Assembly: GCF_029407905.1 (NCBI RefSeq)
Contig: NW_026577901.1
Span: 2,356,001 to 2,420,000, forward strand
DNA: 64,000 nt
Direction: 5' to 3'
From: Bubalus kerabau
Taxonomy: Eukaryota > Chordata > Mammalia > Artiodactyla > Bovidae
This document shows, piece by piece, positions 35,558-48,460 of this stretch (the first letter of the stretch is position 1; the number at the start of each line of letters is the position of its first letter). The notes under the pieces were generated by a model that did not search any database, was not told the origin of the DNA, and was given only the letters and a program-made list of their open reading frames with translations. Position numbers and translations under genes: made by a program.

Positions 35558-36085
35558 TAGAGATCTCCTACAGAGCATAGACCTGTCCATTTGGTTTTGC
35601 CTTCCCCTGTGAGTTGGGTCCCCGAGGTCCGCCCCAACTCCGGGGAAACAGCCCCTGAGAAAAGATCTCCAGGAACTGCTTTCCGCCCAGGCTGGGAAAC
35701 GCTGTTCACAGGAAGTAAGGCAAGCGAGCCTCCTGAAGGGAAATAGAGGCCTTACTGTCCCTGGAGGAGCAGGCTGCCAGAGTGTGTGACACCTGACTGG
35801 TGCCTTACTGGCCTCAGCTCCGCTATTGCATGTTCATCTGAACTTGAACCCAGGCCTACTTGGAGAAGTGTTTGTGTGCCGATTTCCAGAAACTGCGAAG
35901 GGCTACAGCAATGATAACTCTCTCAGTGGTAAGGGAGAGCATTGTGTGGATTCTCAATTTGTTGTTTGAACGACAGCGTCAAAGCTGCACAGAGAGAATC
36001 AGGTCTCTGTGTCTCTATGTTGGCAATGCAGCTTCCCACACAGAGATGTCCCCGTTGGAGCCAAGAACATTCCCCATAGAGTGAG
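35552..36085 (+). repeat. Second satellite, short monomer S4 (534 bp)
   Basis: S-type (TAGAGGCCTTACTGTCCCTG near 35744), starting at the hexamer duplicated by the LTR insertion. Confidence 0.87.
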
Positions 36086-36780
36086 GTTCACTAGAGCACT
36101 CCTAGAGAGCAAAGACTTATCCATGCGGTTTTCCCTTCCCCTGTGCGTGTGGGTCTCTGGGATCAGCCCCTGCTCCTTGGAAACAGCCTCTGAGAAAAGA
36201 TCTCCAAGAACCTCTTATCACCCAGTCTGGGAAGTGGAGTTCACAGGAGGTGGGATAAGCAAGCTTCCTTCGGCAAGAAGAGACAGCCAACCGGCCTGTG
36301 TTTGGAAGCCTATATTTGCAAGGAATGGGTTAGTTTCTCCTGACCGAGACCACCAGATGTGCTGAGAAGATAGAAATTCCAGAGGCAGGGTCGAGGTTCC
36401 TGACTGCCCTTTGCCAGCCTTGCAAAGACATTCCCAGATTCTAACGTTATTTTCCATGAAGGAGCAGGCATCGGGAATATGTCAGACTTGACTGGCGCCT
36501 TACTGGCCTCAGCTCAGCTACTGCCTTTCCATTCAAACAAGGACAAGGGCCTACTTGGTGAAGGGTAAGGGTCTGCTTCTTTCCAAACTGCCAAGGACTA
36601 CAGCAATGAGACCTCTGTCAAGGTGAGGGAAGCCTATGCGGATGGATTCTTAGCAGGTGCTTTGCCACAAAGCATCAGCACCCACGGAGAGAATCAGACT
36701 CCCTTTGCCACTATGTTGGGTGTGTAGCTTCATGCACAGAGGTGTCTCTGTAGAAGCCAAGAATGTTCCTGAGAGATGAG
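36086..36780 (+). repeat. Second satellite, long monomer L4 (695 bp)
   Basis: L-type with a diverged TTTGGAAGCCTATATTTGCA near 36300 and GGCATCGGGAATATGTCAGA near 36467. It carries more differences than L1-L3. Confidence 0.87.
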
Positions 36781-37316
36781 GTTCACTAGAGCTCTCCTAC
36801 AGAGCATAGACCTGTCCATGTGGTTTTGTCTTCCCCTGTGAGTTGGGCCCCCGAGGTCCGACCCAGCTCCAGGGAAACAGCCCCTGAGAAAAAATCTCCA
36901 GGAACAGCTTTGCGCCCAGGCTGGGAAATGCAGTTCACAGGAGGCAAGGCAAGCGAGCCTCCTACAGGGAAAAAGAGGCCTTACTGCTCCTGGACGATCA
37001 GGCTGCAAGAGTGTGTGAGACCTCACTTGTGCCTTACTGGCCTCAGCTCCGCCGTTGCCTGTTGTTCCGAGATAGGACCCAGGCCTACTTGGAGAAGGGT
37101 TAGGGTGCGGATTTCTACAAACTGTCAAGGACTACAGCAATGAGAATTCTCTTAGCAGTAAGGGAGAGCATTGTATGGATTCTCAAGCTGTTGTTTGAAT
37201 GACAGCTTCAAAGCTACACAGAGAGAATCAGGCTCTCTTTTCCCCTATTTTGGCTGTGCAGCTTCACACACAGAATTTGACTCTGTTGGAGCCAGAAATA
37301 TTCCTGAAAGACTTAG
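36781..37316 (+). repeat. Second satellite, short monomer S5 (536 bp)
   Basis: S-type (AAAGAGGCCTTACTGCTCCT near 36971). Divergence rises in its second half. Confidence 0.86.
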
Positions 37317-38036
37317 GCTCACCAAAGCTGTCCTCCAGAGCAAAGACATTGGATGTGGTTTTGCCTTCCCTTGTCAGTATGGGTCCCCTAGCTTGGCCCC
37401 AGCTCCGGGGATACAGCCTCTGAAAAAAATCTTCCAAGAAGCGATTTTCCTGCAGGCTGTTAAGCGGAATTCGCAGTTTGCAAGTTAAGGAAGCCTGCTT
37501 CGTGGAAGAGCAAGCAGCCAACTGGCCCTGTGTTAGGAAGCCTGTATTTGAAAGGACTGGGTTAGCTTCTACAGCGGGAGAACCTCAGATCTGCTCAGGG
37601 GGCTGAAATACTAGAGTCAGGGTCGAGGTTCTCCCTTGTCCTTTGCGCACCTTGCAAAGACATTCCTAGCTTCTAGCGTTAGTGTCCCTGTAGTAGCAGG
37701 CTGCAGGAGCGTGTGATAAATGACTGCCGCGTTCCTGTCCTCAGCTCCGCTATTGACTTTCTATTCGAACTAGAACCCAGGCCTACTTTGAGAGGGGTTA
37801 GGGTCCAGTGTTTTCAAACTGCCAAGGGCTACGGCAATGCGAGCTCTGTCAGAGGTAAGAAAAGAGCAATTGGTTGGATTCTTCAGCTGCTGCGTGGCTG
37901 CACAGCTTCCGCGCCGCATGGAGAGCATGAGGCTCCTTGTGGCCCTATTTTGGGTATGCAGCAACATGCACACAGAATGTCTGTGTTCACTTATGTACAG
38001 GCTTATGAACACTAGAGCTCTCCTACAGAGCAAAGA
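37317..38036 (+). repeat. Second satellite, diverged L monomer L5 plus stub at the right edge
   Basis: L-type by presence of GGAAGCCTGTATTTGAAAGG near 37537, but with the most differences of any full copy. A 29-bp start of a next monomer (38008-38036, CTAGAGCTCTCCTACAGAGC) runs straight into satellite I at CCACTCAGTGGGCTCC. High divergence at both ends of this array is typical of satellite borders. Confidence 0.8.
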
Positions 38037-39409
38037 CCACTCAGTGGGCTCCAAGAGATGCCTGTCGCGACTCGAGAAGAGAGTGGAGTCCTTTGCTTCC
38101 CCTCGAGATGAGGCCTGACTCCCCGGGTGAGTATGGAATGCAACCCCAAATCCCTGTCGCCTATGGAGAGGAACATTAAGTCCTGGATACAAGCCTAGAT
38201 GAGGTCTAGTTTGCCCTTCAGTGAATGGAGCCCAATCCCCAGCTCTCCCTGGCAACTCGAATGGAAGATTAGACTTCCTGGGCCAACACAAGAGGAAGCC
38301 TGAATTCCCCGTCGTAACTCGAGAATCCCACCGCAACTCGAGAAAAACCACGTGCTTCCCTCGTCATCGCAAGATGAGGCCCTTTGTCCGCTACAGCATC
38401 TCAAGAGAAGTCCCACGTTCCATCCTGAAGTGCGAAACGGTACTTGGCACCCTTGATGCGACCCCAAAAGTTCCGCGACATACCAGACTCACTCAAGGGG
38501 AACACCGAGGTTCCCGGCACCACTTCATCTGAGCCCCTTCTCCTCTCCAGATTGCGACAGGAGGGTCGACTCCCCTTCTCTGTCTGCAAGGGGTTCCCGA
38601 CCTTCCGGGCGCACCTCAGGATGAGGCCGGTCTCATGAGGAAGTTCGAGACGTAGCCTCGTGGGTGGTGCCACATGTCGAAATACCCCAGTTTCACGGTC
38701 CACTCTTGAAAAGAACCCGATGCCAGCACACCTCTTTGAAGGAAAACCTGTGGATGAAGGCACAACACGAAGGGGCACTGACACCCGCGTGCATCGTCCA
38801 GAAAAACCCGCAGGTCCCACAGACATTTCGACAAGTGGCCTGTCACCCTGTAAACAACTCGAAAGGCAAACGAAGGTCCATTCCTCAACAGAAAACTAGG
38901 TGTGACTCTCTTGTCTCTACTCTGCAGGGACCATGGGATCCGAGTCAGAAACGGAGAGGAAGCCTGAGGTTCCTTCGTCCACTCGAGACGAAGCCCTCTT
39001 CCATTGCACCACAACCAGTGGAGTCCCGAGAGGCCCCTACCAACTCCACAGTATCCCTGAGTTCTCAGAGGCACAATAAGAAGCTCCCTGAGGTCACAGG
39101 CACAAGTCGAGGGACCCCTGGGTTTTCTGCCGTGACTCGAGAAAGACCTCGAGAGTGCTTCAAAATGTGTTGAGTCGCGATTCCCCTACCATGACTCGAG
39201 AGCCATGACACGCTCCCCCTCGCCACGCGCATGGAGACCTGACTAACCTGGCACTGCACGAGAGGCTCCATGAGTTCCTCATCGTACCTCGTGAGGACAC
39301 CCACACTAGCGCGGCAGCTCGAGGAAACACATGAGACACACCGGTCATCGCGAGATAAGGGCCTTATTTTCCTGCATGGCCTGGAGACCAATCACGAGTC
39401 CTCTCTCCA
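38037..39409 (+). repeat. Satellite I array, subfamily A block right of the island
   Basis: Satellite I resumes in the same orientation as on the left. The resumption point lies 342 bp further along the monomer than the left breakpoint (compare 5161 and 5504 in an intact monomer). Landmark is at 38216. Type A marks are GGTACTTGGCACCCTTGATG near 38439 and AGACGTAGCCTCGTGGGTGG near 38648. Confidence 0.87.
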
Positions 39410-42400
39410 AACTGAAGAGGAGGCTAGACTCCCTTGAAGCCGCTCAGGGGGCTCCAAGAGATCCGCGTCGCGACTCGAGAGGAGAGCGGAGTCCTTGACT
39501 TCCCCTCGAGACGAGGCCTGACTCCCCGGGGGAGCCTGGAATGCAACCACGAGATCCCCGCCTTCCCTGGAGAGGAATATTAGGTCCCGGACACACGCCT
39601 AGGTGAGGTCTCTTGGCCCCTGCAATGACTGGAGTGCAACCCCCAGCTTTCCCTCGCAACTCGAGGGGAAGATTGGGCTTCCCAGGGCCAACCCAAGAGG
39701 AAGGCTGAGATCCCCATCGTAACTCGAGAATCCCGCCGCAACTCGAGAAAAACCACGTGGTTCCCACCTCTTGGCAAGATGAGGCCCTTGCCCGGGACGG
39801 CGTCTCAAGGGAAGTCCCCTGTTCCGCCCTGAAGGGTGAAACGGTCCCTGGCAGCCTCCCTGCGACCCTCAAGATTCCCCCTACATGCCGGGTTCCCCCG
39901 AGGGGAACACCGAGGGTCCCGGCACCGCTTCCTTTGAGCCCCTTCTTCCCTCCTGATCGCGACAGGAGAGGCGATTCCCCTGCGTGGTCTGGAACGGGTT
40001 CCCGGCCTTCCCGGCGCACCTCAGGATGAGGCCGGTCTCACGAGGAAATTCGAGACGAGCCACGTGGGTGGGGCCACATGCCGAACGCCCCCGATTCCCC
40101 GGTCCGCTCTTGAGAAGGACCCGAGGCCCGGACCCCTCTTCGAAGGCAACCCTGTGGGTGAAGGCACAACACGAAGGGGCACTGCCACCCCCGTGCATCG
40201 TCCGCAAAGACCCGCGGGTTCAACACACAGCTCGACGAGGGGCCTGAGACCCCCTGAGCAAATCGAGAGGCCAGCGGGGTTACCTTCCTCAGACAAGACG
40301 AGGCCTCACTCTCCCGTCCAAACTCTGCAGGGACCCTGCGGTCGGAGTCCGAAACGGAGAGGAAGCCTGGGCTTCCTTCCTCCCCATGAGGTGAGGCCCT
40401 CTTCCGTTGCGCCAGACCCAGCGGAGTCCCGAGGGGCCCCAGCATCTCCACAGGATCCCTCGCCTCTCAGAGGCACCCTGGCAAGTTCCCTAAAGTCCCC
40501 GGCAGAAGGCGAGGGAAACGAGGGTTTCCCGCCGCCCCCCGAGAAAGACCTCGAGAGTCCTTCTTCAACGCGTCTCGAGGCCCTAGTCCCCTCCCGTGAC
40601 TCGAGAGCCAGGACGCGCTCCCCCTCGCCACGCGCATGGAGAACTGACTTCCCTGGCGCCGCACGAGAGGCTCCCTGAGAGCCTCGTCGTGCCTCGGGAG
40701 AAAACCCCCACGGGCGCCGCAGCTCGAGGAAACCCCTGAGACGCCCCCGTCCTCGCGAGCTGAGGGCCTTCTTATCCTGCATGGCCTGGAGAGCAATCCC
40801 GGGTCCTCTCTCCAAACGGAAGAGGAGGATGGAGTCCTTTGAGGCCGCTCAGGGGGCTCCAAGAGACCCGCGTCGCGACTCGAGAGGAGAGCGGAGTCCT
40901 TGGCTTCCCCTCGAGACGAGGCCTGACTCCCCGGGGGAGCCTGGAATGCAACCCCGAGATCCCTGCCTTCCCTGGAGAGGAATATTAGGTCCCGGACACA
41001 CGCCTAGGTGAGGTCTCTTCGGCCCTGCAGTGACTCGAGCGCAACCCCCAGCTTTCCCTCGCAACCTGAGGGGAAGATTGGGCTTCCCAGGGCCAACCCA
41101 AGGGGAAGGCTGAGATCCCCGTCGTAACTCGAGAATGCCGCCGCAACTCGAGAAAAACCACGTGGTTCCCACCTCTTGGCAAGATGAGGCCCTTGCCCGC
41201 GACGGCGTCTCAGGGGAAGTCCCCTGTTCCGCCCTGAAGGGCGAAACGGTCCCTGGCAGCCTCCCTGCGACCCTCAAGATTCCCCCTACATGCCGGGTTC
41301 CCCCGAGGGGAACACCGAGGGTCCCGGCACCGCTTCCTTTGAGCCCCTTCTCCCCTCCTGATCGCGACAGGAGAGGCGATTCCCCTGCGTGGTCTGGAAG
41401 GGGTTCCCGACCTTCCCGGCGCACCTCAGGATGAGGCCGGTCTCACGAGGAAATTCGAGACGAGCCACGTGGGTGGGGCCACATGCCGAACGCCCCCGAT
41501 ACCCCAGTCCGCCCTTGAGAAGGACCCGAGGCCCGGACCCCTCTTCGAAGGCAACCCTGTGGGTGAAGGCACAACACGAAGGGGCACTGCCACCTCCGTG
41601 CATCGTCCGCAAAGACCCCCGGGTTCAACACACAGCCCGACGAGGGGCTTGAGACCCCCTGAGCAAATCGAGAGGCCAGCGGGGTTCCCTTCCTCAGACA
41701 AGACGAGGCCTGACTCTCCTCTCCCAACTCTGCAGGGACCCTGCGGTCGGAGTCCGAAACGGAGAGGAAGCCTGAGGTTCCTGCCTCCCCTCGAGGTGAG
41801 GCCCTCTTCCGTTGCGCCAGACCCAGCGGAGTCCCGAGGGGCCCCGCCACCTCCACAGGATCCCTCGCCTCTCAGAGGCACCCTGGCAAGTTCCCTAAGG
41901 TCCCCGGCAGAAGGCGAGGGAAACGAGGGTTTCCCTCCGCCCCCCGAGAAAGACCTCGAGAGTCCTTCTTCAACGCGTCTCGAGGCCCTAGTCCCCTCCA
42001 GTGACTCGAGAGCCAGGACTCGATGCCCATCGCCACCGCATGGAGACCTGACTTCCCTGGCGCCGCACGAGAGGCTCCCTGAGATCCTCGTAGTGCCTCG
42101 GGAGAAACCCTCCACGGGCACCGCAGCTCGAGGAAACCCCTGAGATGCCCCCGTCCTCGCGAGCTGAGGGCCTTCTTTTCCTGCATGGCCTGCAGAGCAA
42201 TCCCGGGTCCTGTCTCCAAACTGAAGAGCAGGCTGGACTCCCTTGAGGCCGCTCAGGGGGCTCCCAGAGACCCGCGTCGCGACTCGAGAGGAGGGCGGAG
42301 TCCTTGGCTTCCCCTCGAGACGAGGCCTGAGTCCCCAGGGGAGCCTGGAATGCAACCCCGAGATCCCTGCCTTCCCTGGAGAGGAATATTAGGTTCCGGA

Positions 42401-42559
42401 CACACGCCTAAGTGAAGTCTCTTCGGCCCTGCAGTGACTCGAGCGCCACCCCCAGCTTTCCCTCTCACTCGAAGGGAAGATTGGGCTTCCCAGGGCCAAC
42501 CCAAGGGGAAGGCTGAGATCCCCGTCGTAACTCGAGAATCCCGCCGCAATTCGAGGAAA
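39410..42559 (+). repeat. Satellite I array, subfamily B block (about 2 monomers)
   Basis: Landmarks are at 39620, 41025 and 42429 (spacing 1404-1405). B marks GCCACGTGGGTGGGGCCACA and GAGAAGGACCCGAGGCCCGG are present. These copies share private changes such as CTGGCAGCCTCCCTGCGACC near 39848 and 41252, so they arose from one another. Confidence 0.88.
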
Positions 42560-44010
42560 ACCACGTGGTTCCAACGTCTTTTCAAGATGAACCTCTTGCC
42601 CGCTATGGCGTCTCAAGGGAAGTCCCAGTTTCCGTCCTGAAGTGCGAAACAGTACCTGACACCTTTCATGCGACCCCCAGAAGTTCCCCGACACACCGGG
42701 TTCCCTCGAGGGAAACACTGAGGGTCCCGACACCACTTCATCTGAGCCCCTTCTTCCCTCCTGATGGCGACAGGAGTGTCGATTCCCCTGCGTGGTCTGG
42801 AAGGGATTCCCGGCCTTCCCGGCGCATCTCAGGATGAGGCCGTCCGCACGAGGAAATTCGAGATGAGCCACCGGGGTGGTGCCACATGCCTATCGACCTC
42901 GATTTCCCGGTCCACTCTTGAGAAGAACCCGTTGCACGGACACCTCTTCGAAGGCAACCCTGTGGGTGAAGGCACAACACGAAGGGGCACTGACACTCCC
43001 GTGCATCGTCCAGAAACACCCGTGGGTTCCACATACAGCTCGAAGAGGGGCCTGAGACCCCCTGAGCAACTCGAGAGGCAAGCGGAGTTCCCTTCCTCAG
43101 ACAAGACGAGGCCTAACTCTCAGCTCCCATCTCTGCAGGGACCCTGAGGTCGGAGGGTCGGAATCAGAAACAGAGAGGAAGCCTGAGGTTCCTGCCTCCC
43201 CTCGAGATGAGGCCCTCTTCCATTGCGCCAACCACAGCGGAGTCCCGAGAGGCCCCGCTAACTCCACAGCATCCCTCACCTCTCAGGGGCACCCTGGGAA
43301 GTTCCCTCAGGTCCCCTGCAGAAGTCAAGGGAAATGAGGGTTTCCTGCCACCACTCGAGAAAGACCTCGATACTCCTTCTTCAAAGTGTCTTGAGGCCCT
43401 TGTCCCCTCTCTGGACTAGAGAGCAATGATGCGCTCCCCCTCGCCTTGCACATGCAGACCTGGCTTCCCTGGCGCCGCACGAGAGGCTCCCTGAGGTCCT
43501 CGTCGTGCCTCGGGAGAAAACCCCCACAGGCGCCGCAGCTCGAGGAAACCCCTGAGACGCCCCCGTCCTCGCGAGCTGAGGGCCTTCTTTTCCTGCCTGG
43601 CCTGGAGAGCAATCCCGAGTCTTCTCTCCAAACTGAAGAGTAGGATGGATTCCCTTGAGGCGACTCAGTGGGCTCCAAGAGATCTGCGTCGCGGCTCGAG
43701 AGGAGAGCGCAGTCCTTTGCTTCCCCTCGAGGCGAGGCCTGACTCCCCGGGGGAGTCTGGAGTGCAATCCCGAGATCCTTTTCTTCCCTTGAGAGGACTA
43801 TTAGGTCCTGGACTCACGCCTAGATGAGGTCTCTTTGGCCTTGCAGTGATTCGAGCACAACATCCAGCTTTCCCTCGCAACTCGAAGGGAAGTTTGGGCT
43901 TCCCAGGGCTAACACAAGAGGAAGCCTGAAATCCACGTCGTAACTCGAGAATCCCGCCGCAACTCGAGAAAAACCACGTGGTTCCATCGTCTTCGCAGCA
44001 TGAGGCCCTT
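42560..44010 (+). repeat. Satellite I, subfamily C monomer
   Basis: About one monomer with C marks (GTACCTGACACCTTTCATGC near 42653) between B and A blocks. The interval 42429-43840 is 1411 bp, partly because of a small extra GGAGGGTC near 43153. Confidence 0.8.
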
Positions 44011-47000
44011 GCCCGCCACAGCGTCTCAAAAGAAGTCCCACGTTCCTACTGAAGTGCAAAACGGTACTTGGCACCCATGATGGCACCCCCAAAGTTCCCC
44101 AACATACAGGCCTCACTCGAGGGTAACACCCATGTTCCCCGCACCACATCATTTGAGCCCCTTCTCCCCTCCTGATTGCAATAGGAGTGTCTTTTCTCCT
44201 GCTTTGTGTGGAAGGGGTTACCGATCTTCCCAGCTCACATCAGGATGAGGCCTGTCTCACGAGGAAATTGGAGATGTAGCCTCGTGGGTGGTGCCACATG
44301 CGGAAAGACCCCATTTCCCGGTCAGTTATTAATAAGAACCCGATGCCCGTACACGTCTTGGAATGCATCCCGTAGGATGAAGGCACAACAAGGAGGGACC
44401 CTGAACACCCGTGCATCTTTTGGAAAATTCTGCAGGTTCCACATACAGCTCGACAAGTGACCTGTTACCTCGTGAACAACTCGAGAGGCAAGCTAAGTTT
44501 CATTTCTCCACAGAATACGAGGCCTGACTCTCCTGTCCCAACTCTGCAGGAATCCTGAGATAGGAGTCTGAAATGGAGAGGAACCCTGAGGTTCCTTCCT
44601 CAACACGAGATGAGGCCCTCTTGTATTATACCACACCCAGTGGAGTCCCGAGAGGCCCCTCCCAACTCCACAGTATCAGTGTCTTCTCAGAGGCACCCTG
44701 AGCAACTCCCTGAGGTCACCGGCACAAGTCGAGGGAACACAGGGTATCCTGCCGCAACCCGAGAAAGACCTCAAGAGTCCATCTTCAACGCGTCTTGAGG
44801 ACGGATTCCCCTACCATGACTCGAGAGCAATGACACGCTCCCCCTCGCCATGCGCATGGACACCTGACTTCCCTGGCACCACATGAGAGGCTCCCTGAGC
44901 TCCCCGTCATACCTCGTGAGAAACCCCACACTGGCGCCGCAGCTCGGGAAAACCCACCGTCATCGCGAGATTGGGGACTTCTTTTCCTGCCTGACCTGGA
45001 GAGCAATCCCTGGTCTTTTCTCCAAACTTCACAGGAGGCTTTACTCCCTTTAGGCCACTCAATGGGCTCCAAGAGATACCTGTCGCGACTTGAGAGGAGA
45101 ACAGAGTACTTTGTTTCCCCTCGAGATGAGGCCTTACCTCGGGTGAGTCTGGAATGCAACCCCGAGATCCCTGTTGCCCCTGGAGAGGAACATTATGTCC
45201 TGGACAAAAGCCTAGATGAGGTCTATTTTGCCCTACAGTGACTCGAGAGCAACACCCATCTCTCCCTTGCAATTCGAATGGAAGATTGGTCTTCATTGGG
45301 CCAACACAAGAGGAAGTCTGAATTTCCCGTTGTAACTCGAGAATCCCACCGCAACTCTTAAAAACCACGTGGTTCCCCATTCATCGCAATATGAGGCCTT
45401 TGCCCGCTACAGAGTCTCAAGAGAAGTCCCATGTTTCGTCATAAAGTTCGAAATGCTACTTGGCACCCTTGATGCGACCCCAAAAGTTCCCCAATATACC
45501 GGTCTCACTCCAAGGGAACACCGAAGTTCCTGGCACCACTTCATTTGAGCCCCTTCTCCGCTCCTGATCACGGCAGGAAGGTCGATCCCCCTGCTTTGTC
45601 TAGAAGGCGTTCCCGACCTTCATGGCGCACCTCAGGATGAGGCCAGTCTCACGAAGAAATTCGAGACGTAGCCTCGTGTTGGTGCCACGTGCCAAAAGAC
45701 CCCGATTTCTCGGTCTTGCTCTTGATAAGGACCCGATGCCCGGACACCTCTTCTAAGGCAACCCTGTGGATGAAGGCACTACACGAGGGGGCACTGGCAA
45801 CCCTGTTCATCGTCCGGAAAACCCTGCAGGATCCACATACAGCTCCACAACTGGCCTGTCACCCCTTAAACGATGAGAGAGGAAAGCGGAGTTCCCTTCC
45901 TCAGACAAGACGAGGCCTGAGTATCCAATCCCAACTCTGCAGGCATGCTTCGATCTGAGTCAGAAATGGAGAGGAAACCTGAGGTTCCTGCCTCAACCCG
46001 AGATGAGGCCCTCTTCCATTAAAACAAACCCAGTGGAGTCCCGAGAGGCCCCTCCCATCTCCACAGTATCCCTGACTTCTCATAGGCATTCTGAGAAGCT
46101 CCTTGAGGCCATCGGCAAAAGTCGAGGGAAATAAGGGTTTCCTGCCACAACCGAAGAAAGACCTCGAGAGTCCTTCTTCAATGTGTCTTGAGGTCAGATT
46201 CCCCTACCATAGCTCGAGAGCAATAATGCGCTCCCCCTCGCCACGCACATGGAGACCTGACTTCCCTGGCGCCACACGAGAGGCTCCCTGAGCTCCCCGT
46301 TGTACCTCGTGTGAAACCCCACACTGGTGCCGCAGCTCGAGAAAACCCACAAGATCCCTCCGTCATCGCGAGATGAGGGCCATCTTTTCCTGCATGGCCT
46401 GGAGAGCAGTCCCAAGTCCTCTCTCCAAACTTCACAGGAGGCTTGACTCCCTTTAGGCCACAAAGTGGGCTCCAAGAGGTGCCCGTCGCGACTCGAAAGG
46501 AGAGCGGAGTCCTTTGCTTCCCTTCAACATGAGGCCTGACTCCCTGGGTGAGTCTGGAATGCAAACCTGAGATCCCTGTGGCCCTTGGAGAGGAATATTA
46601 GGTCCTGGACACAAGCCTAGATGAGGTCTCCTTTGCCCTGCAGTGACTCGAGCGCAACCCCCAGCTCTCCCTCGCAACTCGAATGGATGATTGGACTTCC
46701 CTGGCCCAACACAAGAGGAAGCCTGAAATCCCCGTCGTAAGTCGAGAATCCCGCCGCAACTCGAGAAAAACCACGTGGCTCCCCCGTCATCGCAAGATGA
46801 GGCCCTTGGCCGCTACAGCGTATCAAGGGAAGTCCCACGTTCCATCCTGAAGTACAAAACGGTACTTGGCACCCTTGATGCGACCCCCAAAGTTCCCTGA
46901 CATACCGGTCTCACTCGAGGGAAACACCAAAGTTCACGGCACCACTTCCTGTGAGCCCCTTCACCCCTCCTGATCGCGACAGAAGGGTCGATTCCCATGT

Positions 47001-48340
47001 TTTGTGTGCAAGGTGTTCCCGACGTTCCCCGCGAACCTCCGGATAAGGCCGGTCTCATGAGGAAATTCGAAAAGTAGCCTCATGGTTGGTGCCAAATGCT
47101 GAAAGATCCCGAATTCCCGGTCCACTCTAGATAAGAACCTTACGCCCGGACATCTCTTCGAAGGCAACCCTGTGGATGAAGGCACAACACGAAGGGACAC
47201 TGACATCCCCATGCATCGTCTGGAAAAACCCGCCGATTCCACTCACAGCTCCAAATGTGGACTGTCACCTCGTGAACAACTCGAGAGGCAAGTGAAGTTG
47301 CATTCCTTCACACAAGACGAGGCCTTACTCTCCTGTCCCAACTCTTCAGGGACCCTGCAATTGGAGTCAGAAATGGAGAGGAACCCTGAGGTTCCTGCCT
47401 CAACTAGAGAAGAGGCCCTCTTCCATTGAACCAAACTCAGTGGTGTCCCGAGAGGCCCCTCCCAACACCACAGTATCCCTGAATTCTCAGAGGCTCCCTG
47501 AGAAGCTACCTGAGGTCACTGGCACAAGTCGAGGGAACCCAGAGTTTCCTGAAGTAACCCGAGAAAGACTTGGAGAGTCCTTTTTCAATGTCTCTTGATG
47601 CCCGATTCCCCTACCATGACTCCAGAGCAAGGACGCGCTCCCCTCGCCACAAGCAGGAAAACTGACTTCCCTAGTACCACACAAGAGGCTCCCTGAGTAC
47701 CCCATCGTACCTCGTGAGAAAACCCACACTGGCGCCGCAGTTCGAGAAAAACCACAAGATGCCCCCGTCAAGGAGAGATGGGGGCCTTCTTTTCCTGCCT
47801 GACCTGGAGAGCAATTCCTGGTCCTCTCTCCAAACTTCACAGGAGTATTGACTCCCTTTAGGCCACTCAGTTGGGTCCTAGAAATACCCGGTGCGACTCG
47901 AGAGGAGAGCGGAGTCCTTTGCTTCCCTGGAGACGAGGCCTGACTCCCCGGGTGAGTTTGGAATGCAACCCCGAGATCCCTGTCGCCCCTGGAGTGGAAC
48001 ATTATGTCCTAGACACAAGCCTAGATGAGGTCTATTTTGCCCTACAGTGACTCGAGAGCAACCTCCATCTCTCCCTCACAATTTGAATGGAAGATTGGTC
48101 TTCCCTCGGTCAACACAAGAGGAAGTCTAAATTTCCCATCGTAATTCGAGAATTCAGCCTCAAGTCTTAAAAACCATGTGGTTCCCCCTTCATCGCAATA
48201 TGAGGCCCTTGCCAGCTAGAGTCTCAAGAGAAGTCCCACGTTCCATCTTAAAGTTCGAAATGCTACTTGGCACCCTTGATGCGACCCCAAAGTTCCCCAA
48301 CATACCGGTCTCACTCCAGGGGAACACCGAAGTTCCCGGT
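44011..48340 (+). repeat. Satellite I array, subfamily A block (about 3 monomers)
   Basis: Landmarks are at 45233, 46638 and 48042. It is diverged type A without the extra segment of about 20 bp. The block ends at a junction with type C marked by a 120-bp duplicated stretch. Confidence 0.87.
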
Positions 48341-48460
48341 GTCTCCAGGGAAGTCCCATGTTCCGCCCTGAAGGGCGACACGGTACTTGACACCCTTGAT
48401 GCGACCGCAAAAGTTCCCCGACATGCTGGGTTCCCTCGAGGGGAACACCGAGGGTCCCGG
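48221..48460 (+). repeat. 120-bp tandem partial duplication at an A/C junction
   Basis: GTCTCAAGAGAAGTCCCACG at 48221 is followed 120 bp later by its homologue GTCTCCAGGGAAGTCCCATG at 48341. The first copy is type A and the second is type C. This explains the anomalous landmark interval of 1521 bp (48042-49563) and marks an out-of-register join between subfamilies. Confidence 0.88.
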
